NCBI GenBank assembly: GCA_009885695.1
Contig: VFKE01000022.1
Location: forward strand, 1 to 64,000
Reading direction: 5' to 3'
Source: Verrucomicrobiota bacterium
GTDB taxonomy: Bacteria; Verrucomicrobiota; Verrucomicrobiia; Verrucomicrobiales; Verrucomicrobiaceae
Length of the DNA: 64,000 nt
Shown here: one piece after another, positions 10,289 through 18,167 of the stretch
Numbering within the stretch: the stretch's first letter is position 1
How the letters are laid out: each line of letters begins with the position of its first letter
Program-made: the position numbers and the translations under genes
The notes under the pieces: generated by a model
What the model saw: the letters and a program-made list of their open reading frames with translations, nothing else
What the model was told of the DNA's origin: nothing
The model's database searches: none

Positions 10289-10725
10289 TTGAAGTTGAGA
10301 ATTTCTTGCAAGATGGAATTTCCGGACCAGCGGGTTTCACGACGCGTGTCGAGTTCATCGGGCTCGAGTTCTACGGTGATCGCGGTGTCCGGTGTGCCAT
10401 CAGGCCACTGGGCGGCGAGAGCGAGTTCGAGGCTGTTTTGGGTGATCGGTAGTGAAACTTCGATCTCGATGGGGGATGTCAGCGGAACTGAAGTGACGGG
10501 GATGAGTTCCTTGTTGCTTTGTTTGAGCGAGAGCGACTGCGGCAAGTGGGCGAAACGGATGCGAACGAAGGTGTGTCTGGTGCCGGCGGGTTCTGCAACT
10601 TTAACCGATGTTTGGTTCGCTGTTGTTTCATCCGGACGCGCGACGGTGAGTCGCGCCAGCGGAATGGCGAACAACGCAAAGGCAATCGCACCGATCATGC
10701 ATTGAAGAAGAGGGGAGCCGCGCAT
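10282..10725 (-). CDS. hypothetical protein with N-terminal hydrophobic anchor, within the zinc ABC operon
   Basis: MRGSPLLQCMIGAIAFALFAIPLA signal/anchor; stop overlaps the znuC start; longer ORF to 10767. Confidence 0.6.
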
Positions 10726-10784
10726 TTGAGAAAGGATGAAGGATGAATGTTTCGGCAGGCTCAACACCTGCGGGGATGAAATGA

Positions 10785-11672
10785 TTACGGTTTCAAGGCG
10801 GCGACAATCGCTTTCACGTTGTGCTTGAGCATGGTCTCAAAGGTATGGGCGTCGATGGAAGTGCCGTCGGCGACCAGCGACTGGCCCGCTTTGGCTCCGG
10901 TCTCGCGCGTGATCTCTAGGAGGACTTTGGGGTTGGCTTGATCCTCGGGGAAGACGGCGCGGATTTTGTTGTCGCGGATGATCTTCACGGCATCGGTCAC
11001 ATATTTTGGCGAGGCGGAATCTTCGCGTGAGATGCCGAGGACGGGAATGCTCTTGAAGCCGTATTCCTTGCAGAAGTAGCCGAATGCGGCGTGGCCCGTG
11101 ACTAGCTTGCGGTCGCTCTTGGGGATTTGTGCGATCTGCTGCTGCGCCCAGCTTTTCAGGGCGGCAAACTTCTGCTGTGCGGCTGTGGAGTTGGTCTTGT
11201 AGAATTCCTTGTTGGCGGGGTCGGCAGTGGCGAATTCATCGGCCACGATGCGCGCGGCCCGCTGCATGTTGTCGGCGCTGTGCCACCAGTGAGGATCAAT
11301 CCCGCCTGCGGCGTGTGCGGGGCAGCACATGAAGACTTCGGAGCCTGCGGAGATTTTTAGTGAGGGGATGAGCTTGCCCACCTCTACAATTTTCACGCTG
11401 GGGCCGAGGTTGTCGTGCAACTTTTCGAGGTAGCCTTCCAGATGTTTGCCGGATGCTAGCACGAGCTTCGCGCCCCGGGCCTCACCGAGGGTGCGGGCGC
11501 TGGGCTCGAAATGATGCACGTCCCCCCCGGGACCGAGGAGATCGACGACGCTGACGTTCGCGCCGCCGATCTGACGGGCGAGGTCGCCCAGAATCGGATG
11601 CAGCGTGGCGACCTTGAGTTCTGCATGTGCTAGGCTGGCGCAGGCGAGAGTGAGGAGGGTGGTGAGTTTCAT
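10785..11672 (-). CDS. znuA: zinc ABC transporter substrate-binding protein (ZnuA/cluster A-I)
   Basis: signal peptide; GGDVHHFEPSARTL, GIDPHWWHS, VTGHAAFGYFCKEYG, FPEDQANPKVLLEITRETGAKAG. Confidence 0.93.
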   Translation of the reverse strand: MKLTTLLTLACASLAHAELKVATLHPILGDLARQIGGANVSVVDLLGPGGDVHHFEPSARTLGEARGAKLVLASGKHLEGYLEKLHDNLGPSVKIVEVGKLIPSLKISAGSEVFMCCPAHAAGGIDPHWWHSADNMQRAARIVADEFATADPANKEFYKTNSTAAQQKFAALKSWAQQQIAQIPKSDRKLVTGHAAFGYFCKEYGFKSIPVLGISREDSASPKYVTDAVKIIRDNKIRAVFPEDQANPKVLLEITRETGAKAGQSLVADGTSIDAHTFETMLKHNVKAIVAALKP

Positions 11673-11683
11673 GGTTGGGGTTT

Positions 11684-11767
11684 GTAGTCCGGCCTTCAGG
11701 CCGGCAGGTGGAAATGAATGCTGACCGGTGATGTAGATGAAGAACGACGGGCTGAAGCCCGGACTAC
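11684..11767. repeat. REPIN-like inverted repeat, GTAGTCCGG...CCGGACTAC class
   Basis: GTAGTCCGGCCTTCAGGCCGG ... CGGGCTGAAGCCCGGACTAC, between the porin 3' end and znuA. Confidence 0.8.
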
Positions 11768-11773
11768 GAACAG

Positions 11774-13021
11774 TTATCTGACCTCAGCGCCGCCCCAGGC
11801 GAAGCCGACCTGAGTCCAGATGCTGTGCTCGTCGCCGAAGGCGTTGCTGTGGTCGTAATTGTATTGCAGGCGGAGCTTGAGTGTTCGCGATTGGTTCGCA
11901 TACCAGGTCACGCCAGGGCTGACACGGAAGCGTTCATCGAGTCCTGCGGCGGCGATGCCGCTGACGTATTCCCCGCGCAGGCCCAGCTCAAGACCGTTGT
12001 CGAGTCCATAGGCGAGCGACGAGTAGATGCCGAACTCATCGAGGTTGCCGTGGTGCGGCTTCTCATCGTGATGGGCTTCTCCTTCTTCCTCTTCGGGTTC
12101 TTCACCTGGCAGGTGCCCGCTGATGGCATCGAAGTTGCGCAGCATGGCCTCCGTGCGCCAACGCAGGTAGCGGCCTCCAGTTTCGTAGCCGTTCTGCCGC
12201 CACTGATACTCGATGTGCGTGCCGTAAATCTGCGTCGTGCGGCCCCAGAGGTTGTCGCCCCACGCGCCGCTGAGTCCGGCGCGGAACTGGTGGAAGTCGT
12301 TGTAGTCGTAAAGGTTTGTCCAGTTCACGACCGTGATGATATCATTGAAGGTCGCGCCTTCGGCCTCGAACTCCGGCTCGACTGCCGGCTCAGCGTGCTC
12401 CTCTTCTTCGAGTTTCGGTGCGACACCGACGCTCACGTTGATGAGTGAAGTCCAGCTTGCGGGCAGCTTCCACGTCACTTCACCGCCGATGCTCGTTAGG
12501 CCATCTTCGCCGAGGAAGCGCCCATTGACGAGATACTGGTCGGCCCAGTCGAAGCCGTGCGGGTGGAATGTGTTCTGGATGCCGAAGCGGTTGTAGTAAC
12601 GGCCGCCCCGCAGTTCGAAACCGCCGGGCAGGTTCTTGAGCTTGCCGAACCACTCCTCGTATTCGCCTGCCCAGTTGTCATTCAGGTCAATCTTCGCCGC
12701 ATAGGCACCAAAGGCTTCAAAGTATTCGCCAGCACGCAGCGAAGCTCCGAACTCGATGTTGGCGATGGTCCAGCCCTCACGGTCGGGGTCATGATGGCCC
12801 ACCACCAGCGAAGTGGGGTCGGCGGTGGAGCCGCCATATATGGCATCGAAGTGGACATGCGGGAACAGCACACCGCCCAGCGCAACACCTTCGCCCGTGA
12901 GCCAGTTCGCTTTCGCGGCGGCAGGGGTGTCAGCCGTCGTCAGTGGTGCCAGGAAGAGGGTCAAGGTGGCTGCGGTAGAAGCCAGGTGAAGAGTCAAAGT
13001 GGGGAAGATGGAAAGGTTCAT
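11774..13021 (-). CDS. outer-membrane porin-like protein, candidate zinc-uptake porin
   Basis: signal peptide MNLSIFPTLTLHLASTAATLTLFLAPLTTA; alternating beta-barrel pattern, C-terminal IWTQVGFAWGGAEVR; acidic/His loops; upstream of znuA in the same orientation. Confidence 0.75.
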   Translation of the reverse strand: MNLSIFPTLTLHLASTAATLTLFLAPLTTADTPAAAKANWLTGEGVALGGVLFPHVHFDAIYGGSTADPTSLVVGHHDPDREGWTIANIEFGASLRAGEYFEAFGAYAAKIDLNDNWAGEYEEWFGKLKNLPGGFELRGGRYYNRFGIQNTFHPHGFDWADQYLVNGRFLGEDGLTSIGGEVTWKLPASWTSLINVSVGVAPKLEEEEHAEPAVEPEFEAEGATFNDIITVVNWTNLYDYNDFHQFRAGLSGAWGDNLWGRTTQIYGTHIEYQWRQNGYETGGRYLRWRTEAMLRNFDAISGHLPGEEPEEEEGEAHHDEKPHHGNLDEFGIYSSLAYGLDNGLELGLRGEYVSGIAAAGLDERFRVSPGVTWYANQSRTLKLRLQYNYDHSNAFGDEHSIWTQVGFAWGGAEVR

Positions 13022-13066
13022 GCAAGTTTGCTGAAGGGTGGATGGCGGATCGTAGCACGCCGGAAA

Positions 13067-13091
13067 GTTAATGCAAGTATTTTGCGTTAAC
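13067..13091. promoter_or_regulatory. 25-bp near-perfect palindrome, candidate metalloregulator (Zur-like) operator
   Basis: GTTAATGCAA-gtatt-TTGCGTTAAC, 9/10 arm match, 46 bp upstream of the porin start in the divergent intergenic region. Confidence 0.6.
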
Positions 13092-13114
13092 AGATTCACC
13101 CGGGGGGCGGGAAG

Positions 13115-13151
13115 GGAATTCTTTTGTTGTGTCGTGGAATTCTTTTGTTGT
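13115..13151. repeat. short direct repeat in the divergent intergenic region
   Basis: GGAATTCTTTTGTTGT at 13115-13130 and 13136-13151, 21-bp period. Confidence 0.8.
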
Positions 13152-13280
13152 TGCGAATTCAGCGCTCCGGGCTAGCATCGGTGCTCGTTTTTTGGGTCGG
13201 CGCGCATCTTCTTCAAGTCGGTGTTCAGCCGTTCCGCCGGTTTCACAACATCCCTGTCCCCCTGACCCCCCCTGCCCATC

Positions 13281-14198
13281 ATGGCCAACAAACCCAAGAA
13301 AAAGTCCGTTAAACCCGCAGCCAAGAAAAAGGTTGCTCCAAAGAAGTCTGCTCCGAAAAAGGTTGCTCCAAAGAAGTCCGCTCCGAAGAAGCCTGTCCCA
13401 AAATCCAAGGCAGTGAAGCCGAAAAAGAAGGCCAAGCCCGCGCCCAAGAAGCCGAAGGCTAAAGCCGCCAACAAGCCGAAGGCCAAGGCGGCCAAGAAGA
13501 GTGCGCCCGCACCAAAGCCGGCCGTCAAACTGGTCAAGGCTGCTCCTGCTCCCGTCGCCAAAGGCAAGGCAGTCGCTCTCCAGAAGAACGGGCGTCCGCC
13601 TGTTTCCTATCCCGTCCGGCCGCCGACGCCGCCGCCCAAGCCAATCCGTGGCATTAGTATGGACGATCTTCCGGCGATTCCCGAAGGCAAGCGTCCGCCA
13701 TTGCCTGCTGTGTTCTTGAAAAAGCAGAAGCAGCGACTGCTTGATCTGCGCACTCATTTGCTTGAGGCCATCGAAGGTGTCGCCAATGAAAGCATCCGCA
13801 CGCGGCCGGAAGGCAGTGATGCCTCCGTGGGCGGAATGCACATGGGTGATGCGGGCAGCGACGCCTATGACCGCGATTTTGCGCTCAGTCTTTTGAGCAA
13901 GGAGCAGGATGCGCTGAATGAAATCCAGGACGCCCTGAGGCGCATTGACCAGCGCAGCTACGGCTACTGTGAGATGACTGGAAAGCGCATTCATGAGGAG
14001 CGTCTTGAGGCGCTGCCATTCACCCGGTTCACCCGTGAAGCGCAGGAGCAGATTGAGCGCAACCAGTTCGCCGGCGGACCCCGCCGCGTGGCCCCGCGCT
14101 CCGTCTTCAAGCTTGATGACGAAAGCGACTCGGAGGATGATGAAGAGGGTGAAGATGAAGCGCCCACGCCCGTGGCCAGTGAATCAACCGAATTGTGA
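13281..14198 (+). CDS. DksA/TraR-family protein with degenerate zinc finger, Lys/Ala/Pro-rich histone-H1-like N-terminus and acidic C-terminus
   Basis: KKVAPKKSAPKKVAPKKSAPKK... tail; C-terminus IQDALRRIDQRSYGYCEMTGKRIHEERLEALPFTRFTREAQ (one Cys only). Confidence 0.88.
   Translation: MANKPKKKSVKPAAKKKVAPKKSAPKKVAPKKSAPKKPVPKSKAVKPKKKAKPAPKKPKAKAANKPKAKAAKKSAPAPKPAVKLVKAAPAPVAKGKAVALQKNGRPPVSYPVRPPTPPPKPIRGISMDDLPAIPEGKRPPLPAVFLKKQKQRLLDLRTHLLEAIEGVANESIRTRPEGSDASVGGMHMGDAGSDAYDRDFALSLLSKEQDALNEIQDALRRIDQRSYGYCEMTGKRIHEERLEALPFTRFTREAQEQIERNQFAGGPRRVAPRSVFKLDDESDSEDDEEGEDEAPTPVASESTEL
13329..13388 (+). repeat. in-frame 30-bp tandem repeat (2 units) encoding KVAPKKSAPK
   Basis: aaggttgctccaaagaagtctgctccgaaa / aaggttgctccaaagaagtccgctccgaag. 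Confidence 0.9.
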
Positions 14199-14275
14199 AT
14201 CAACCGAATTCGCCGAACAATGAATCGCCGCTTGACTTCATGAAGGAGTGAACCAATCTAACTGCCCTTTTACAC

Positions 14276-14449
14276 ATGGCCCAGGAAATCATCATACTCG
14301 AATGCACTGAAGCGCGACCCGAAGGCAAGGCGCCTTCGCGCTACGTCACCACACGCAACAAGAAAAGTCCGCGCACGCCGAACCGGCTTGAGAAGAAAAA
14401 ATTCAATCCCTTCCTCAACCGCCGCACGCTCCATCGCGAAACCCGCTAG
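14276..14449 (+). CDS. rpmG: 50S ribosomal protein L33, Cys-poor form
   Basis: 57-aa ORF below the ORF-track cut-off: [57 protein letters not shown]; single Cys, no CxxC pairs. Confidence 0.9.
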   Translation: MAQEIIILECTEARPEGKAPSRYVTTRNKKSPRTPNRLEKKKFNPFLNRRTLHRETR

Positions 14450-14466
14450 GCCAACTCCTTCATCTC

Positions 14467-14706
14467 ATGCAGCCCAAGACCCAGCAACGCCTCATTAATT
14501 TTCGCAAGTCGAACCGCCGCATGCCGCGGCGCCGGCTTGACATTCAAATCGACAAGGTGACCTACAAGCACCCCGAGATTCTGAGCAAGTTCACCACCGA
14601 AACCGGCAAGATTCTCCCGCGTCGCATCACGGGCGTTCCCGCCTGGATGCACCGCAAGATCACCAAGGAGATTCGCCGCGCCCGCGCGGTGAACCTGATG
14701 CCTTGA
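14467..14706 (+). CDS. rpsR: 30S ribosomal protein S18, Cys-free
   Basis: YKHPEILSKFTTETGKILPRRITGVPAWMHRKITKEIRRARAVNLMP. Confidence 0.93.
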   Translation: MQPKTQQRLINFRKSNRRMPRRRLDIQIDKVTYKHPEILSKFTTETGKILPRRITGVPAWMHRKITKEIRRARAVNLMP

Positions 14707-14739
14707 CCCGAGGCATCCCGCACTCCTGAAACCTTCACG

Positions 14740-14771
14740 ACGTTCCAGTTTCCGGACTGGGACGTTTTTTG
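14740..14771 (+). terminator. Rho-independent terminator downstream of rpsR
   Basis: ACGTTCCAGT-ttccgg-ACTGGGACGT followed by TTTTTT. Confidence 0.8.
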
Positions 14772-14817
14772 TTCAAAGGTTATCTGTTATTCCGCAACGG
14801 CTCGCAGTGATTAAATC

Positions 14818-15600
14818 ATGCTTCACGACACCCAGAGCCAGCGCGATGCCCGCGGCATACCGATCGACCGTGTGGGTGTGAAAAACCTGCGCTTTCCCCT
14901 GCGCATTCGAGACCGCGATCAAGTTGAGCAATCCACCGTGGCCACGGTTTCACTGGCCGTGGATTTGCCGCATCAGTTCAAAGGCACGCACATGAGCCGT
15001 TTTGTGGAAGTGCTCCACGCGCATGGCCATGAGCTTACCGTGGCCAGCATCGCAGGCATGCCGCTCGCGCTCATGAAAAAGCTCAACTCGGAGAAGGCTC
15101 ATGTTGAATTTCGCTTTCCCTATTTCCGCACCAAGAAAGCGCCCGTCAGCGGTGCCGAAGGACTCCTCGACTACGGCATTGTTTTTGCGGTCGATGCCGA
15201 GGCGGACAGGGTGGATTTCGTGGTTACGGTCGAAGTTCCCGTGACCACTCTCTGCCCCTGCTCCAAGGCCATCAGCGCTCGCGGCGCGCACAATCAGCGC
15301 GGCGTCGTCACACTCTCCGTCCGCTTTCGCGAACCCGTCTGGATCGAGGACCTTGTTGAACTCGTCGAGGCCAGTGCCAGCTCCGGGCTGTATAGTTTGC
15401 TGAAACGACCTGACGAAAAATTCGTCACTGAACAAGCTTATGATAATCCCGTCTTCGTGGAGGATCTGGTGCGCAATGTGGCGCTTCGCGCCCGGGCGCA
15501 CCCGCAGGTGACATGGTTCCGGGTGGAGGCGGAAAATTTTGAATCCATCCACAATCACAACGCCTACGCGGTCATCGAGGAGCGATTGGGCGGTGAATAG
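14818..15600 (+). CDS. folE2: GTP cyclohydrolase FolE2 (type IB)
   Basis: RVGVKNLRFPLRIRDR, FKGTHMSRFVEVL, TTLCPCSKAISARGAHNQRG, ENFESIHNHNAYA. Confidence 0.95.
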   Translation: MLHDTQSQRDARGIPIDRVGVKNLRFPLRIRDRDQVEQSTVATVSLAVDLPHQFKGTHMSRFVEVLHAHGHELTVASIAGMPLALMKKLNSEKAHVEFRFPYFRTKKAPVSGAEGLLDYGIVFAVDAEADRVDFVVTVEVPVTTLCPCSKAISARGAHNQRGVVTLSVRFREPVWIEDLVELVEASASSGLYSLLKRPDEKFVTEQAYDNPVFVEDLVRNVALRARAHPQVTWFRVEAENFESIHNHNAYAVIEERLGGE

Positions 15601-15736
15601 GTGCGGGTGCGGGCCGTGGTCAGCCCTCTTGTTGTTGTGAAGTTGGCTGCCTCGCCAGCATGAGTCCCGAACTCGAATGAACTCGGTGCTTTTGCCAGAT
15701 CTGAAGCTATATTCGTCGCCGAGCAGTTCCTCCTTC

Positions 15737-17038
15737 ATGAAGCCCGCCCGCCCATCAGTTCCCAGAGTCGCGATCAGTAGCGTGATTTGCCTGGTGATTG
15801 TCGGTGTGGCCGCAGTGAATTATTTTCAGAGTCCTGCAACCGATCCGATGGCAGTTCCGGTGACTTCGGCTGTTATAAGTCCGCATTGTCAGGCGGATGT
15901 TTCCCAGCCGGTCATTTCGGACGGCAAGACGATGAATGTTTCCGCAGTCGCAAAGTTGACTGAGGATCTGGCGCAGCGAGTGCAGCCGAAGGGTGCCATT
16001 CCGAATGAAGCCGTGCTTACCTTCGTATCGTGGGCGGCCATGTCCGATTTTTTGAATCGAGCCACCGCCCAAGGACTGGTGGTGAAGGGACGCCTGGATT
16101 CGCTGCGGAGTGTGCGCGTCGCCTTCGACTCACTCGAAAAGCTCCGTCGCGAACTGCTGGATCACGGCGCGGATTACGAAGGCATTGGAGCGAATTTTCC
16201 AGTGCTGGCTCCAGGACTGCCACCGAGGGAGCAGCGCAACGGCGGCGGTGACTTGCAGTTCGGCGATGCCTTGCTCTTTGCGATAGGAGCTGGTCCGGAG
16301 GTCAATCGCTCGCTCTGGGGTAAAGGGGTCACGGTGGCGGTACTGGACTCGGGAGTCGCGGCGCATCCCGCCTTCAGTGAGGGACAGGTCACACATGTTG
16401 ATCTGGTGAACGACGGTCAGCCGTTTGAAGGGCATGGCACCGCGATTGCTTCGTTGATTGTCGGCAGTGTGGACGGCGCGCAGGGCGTGTCACCCGCCGC
16501 TAAAATTCTTGATGTGCGTATTGCCGGCGCGGGTGGCAGTGACAGCTTCCTTCTCGCGCGCGGAATTGAGATGGCCTTGGCGCGCGGGGCGCAGATCATC
16601 AACATCAGCATGGGGTCCTACGGTGATTCGCCGGTTGTGGCGCAGGCCATCAATCACGCGTTGGAGCGTGGCGTTGTCGTGGTGGCTTCAGCTGGCAATG
16701 ACAGTGCCGCCGTCAAGGACTGGCCTGCGGCTTATGCGGGCGTCATCTCGGTCAGCGGGGTCGATGCCGCTGGGCGTCTCGCGTATTATTCCAATTCTGG
16801 CGATCCGACGCTGGCTGCGCCGGGGGTGGGAATTCCGTCGGCCTATGCGCAGTGGAACAAGCCATACCTGGCCATCGGCGACGGCACATCGCAAGCCGCC
16901 GCACTGGTGAGCGGAGCCGCCGCCGCCATCTTGAGTCAGGGCGGCAATGTGCTCACCACACTATCGAAGAGCGCACTGAGCATCCCGGCCAACAAGCAGC
17001 AGGCTGGCGCCGGCATGTTGCACTTGCCCAAGCGCTGA
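15737..17038 (+). CDS. subtilisin-like (S8) serine protease with N-terminal anchor/signal
   Basis: VAVLDSGVAAHP (Asp), GHGTAIASLI (His), GDGTSQAAALVSGAAA (Ser); longer ORF from 15677. Confidence 0.93.
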   Translation: MKPARPSVPRVAISSVICLVIVGVAAVNYFQSPATDPMAVPVTSAVISPHCQADVSQPVISDGKTMNVSAVAKLTEDLAQRVQPKGAIPNEAVLTFVSWAAMSDFLNRATAQGLVVKGRLDSLRSVRVAFDSLEKLRRELLDHGADYEGIGANFPVLAPGLPPREQRNGGGDLQFGDALLFAIGAGPEVNRSLWGKGVTVAVLDSGVAAHPAFSEGQVTHVDLVNDGQPFEGHGTAIASLIVGSVDGAQGVSPAAKILDVRIAGAGGSDSFLLARGIEMALARGAQIINISMGSYGDSPVVAQAINHALERGVVVVASAGNDSAAVKDWPAAYAGVISVSGVDAAGRLAYYSNSGDPTLAAPGVGIPSAYAQWNKPYLAIGDGTSQAAALVSGAAAAILSQGGNVLTTLSKSALSIPANKQQAGAGMLHLPKR

Positions 17039-17082
17039 ACTGTTGTCACATGACCTGATCGCGTTGAGAATATCGCTCACTC

Positions 17083-17478
17083 ATGAATGTTGAAATTTTC
17101 ACCCTCTGCGACGCAGCCACGGTATCCGGGGGAAAGCTCAACATCCTCGGTTCATTTGACACTATCGCTGCGGTGGCATTTCCCTGTCAGCACCCGCTGT
17201 GCGCCATCGCCATCCGGATTCGTTTCGATCTTGGCGAGGAAGGAGATCATAAGTTTCAGGTGCATTTCTGTGATCCAGACATGCGCGCCGTGATGAAGCC
17301 GATGATCCAACAGGCATCAGTCCAGATTCCCAACGAACGGTCCCAGACGGTGACGCATATCTGGAACCTTTTGGGATTCGAACTCAAAGGTGCCGGCGAA
17401 TATTATTTTGAACTCAAAGTGGACAGGGAAACCCCGTGCCGGCTTCCGCTCTATGTGCTTCAGGCGGGGCAGCAGTAA
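17083..17478 (+). CDS. conserved hypothetical (DUF6941-like)
   Basis: MNVEIFTLCDAATVSGGKLNILGSFDTI... Confidence 0.65.
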   Translation: MNVEIFTLCDAATVSGGKLNILGSFDTIAAVAFPCQHPLCAIAIRIRFDLGEEGDHKFQVHFCDPDMRAVMKPMIQQASVQIPNERSQTVTHIWNLLGFELKGAGEYYFELKVDRETPCRLPLYVLQAGQQ

Positions 17479-17529
17479 CAGCCGGAAATAGCGAAGGTGT
17501 CAATTGAAGTGATTGACAATCAGCCTGCC

Positions 17530-17550
17530 ATGTAATAACAGTTATTACAT
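17530..17550. promoter_or_regulatory. 21-bp perfect palindrome, candidate TA autoregulatory operator
   Basis: ATGTAATAACAGTTATTACAT ending 1 bp before the antitoxin ATG (17552). Confidence 0.7.
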
Positions 17551-17551
17551 C

Positions 17552-17824
17552 ATGAGTACTGCCACTGTCAAGCTGACGCGGATCGGAAACTCTCGCGGAG
17601 TGCGGCTCCCCGCCGCAGTCATTCGTCGCTACGGTTTTCGAGGTAACATCAAGCTCGAAGAAAGGGACGAGGGGCTCCTTCTCCTTCTACCCAAGAAAGC
17701 CGGCAAACTCTCGTGGGAAGGCACTGCGGAGGAAATGGCGGCGTCTGGGGAGAATTGGAATCAATGGCAGGGGAGTGAGGCGGACGGACTTTCTTCTATT
17801 CCATGGGAGTCTGGAAAACGGTGA
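17552..17824 (+). CDS. AbrB/MazE-family antitoxin
   Basis: STATVKLTRIGNSRGVRLPAAVIRRYGF SpoVT/AbrB-type N-terminus; followed by PemK/MazF. Confidence 0.88.
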   Translation: MSTATVKLTRIGNSRGVRLPAAVIRRYGFRGNIKLEERDEGLLLLLPKKAGKLSWEGTAEEMAASGENWNQWQGSEADGLSSIPWESGKR

Positions 17825-17835
17825 CTCTGTGCCCA

Positions 17836-18159
17836 ATGAAACGTTTCGAAATCTGGTGGGCGCGTCTCGATCCCATTGAGGGTTCTGAAATCGGGAAAAC
17901 GAGGCCGGTTGTTGTGGTCAGCCTTGATGCATTGAATGCAGCTTTGCAGACAATCACGGTGTGCCCGCTTACCTCCAGTCTTCATCCGCAGTGGCGCACG
18001 CGCATTCAAGTCAACTGCGCCGGCCGGCCGGCTGAGATCGCGGTCGATCAAATTCGCACTATCAGTAGAACGAGGCTCACCCGACGAATTGGCGCGTTGA
18101 AAGCTGCGGAAACCGCTGCTTTGCGCAGGCTGATCTCAGAAATGTATGGCGACGGCTGA
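17836..18159 (+). CDS. PemK/MazF-family toxin (endoribonuclease)
   Basis: MKRFEIWWARLDPIEGSEIGKTRPVVVVS...TVCPLTSSLHPQWRTRI...EIAVDQIRTISRTRL. Confidence 0.93.
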   Translation: MKRFEIWWARLDPIEGSEIGKTRPVVVVSLDALNAALQTITVCPLTSSLHPQWRTRIQVNCAGRPAEIAVDQIRTISRTRLTRRIGALKAAETAALRRLISEMYGDG

Positions 18160-18167
18160 TTGGCGGG

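Noticed and set aside
10726-10767. Extended N-terminus MLSLPKHSSFILSQ of the small hypothetical in the zinc operon
   Set aside because: Not needed for the signal/anchor, which begins at MRGSPLL; looks like translated non-coding sequence.
13281-13560. Low-complexity Lys/Ala/Pro region as a CRISPR or satellite array
   Set aside because: It is an in-frame coding repeat of only two clear 30-bp units followed by diverged codons; no spacer structure.
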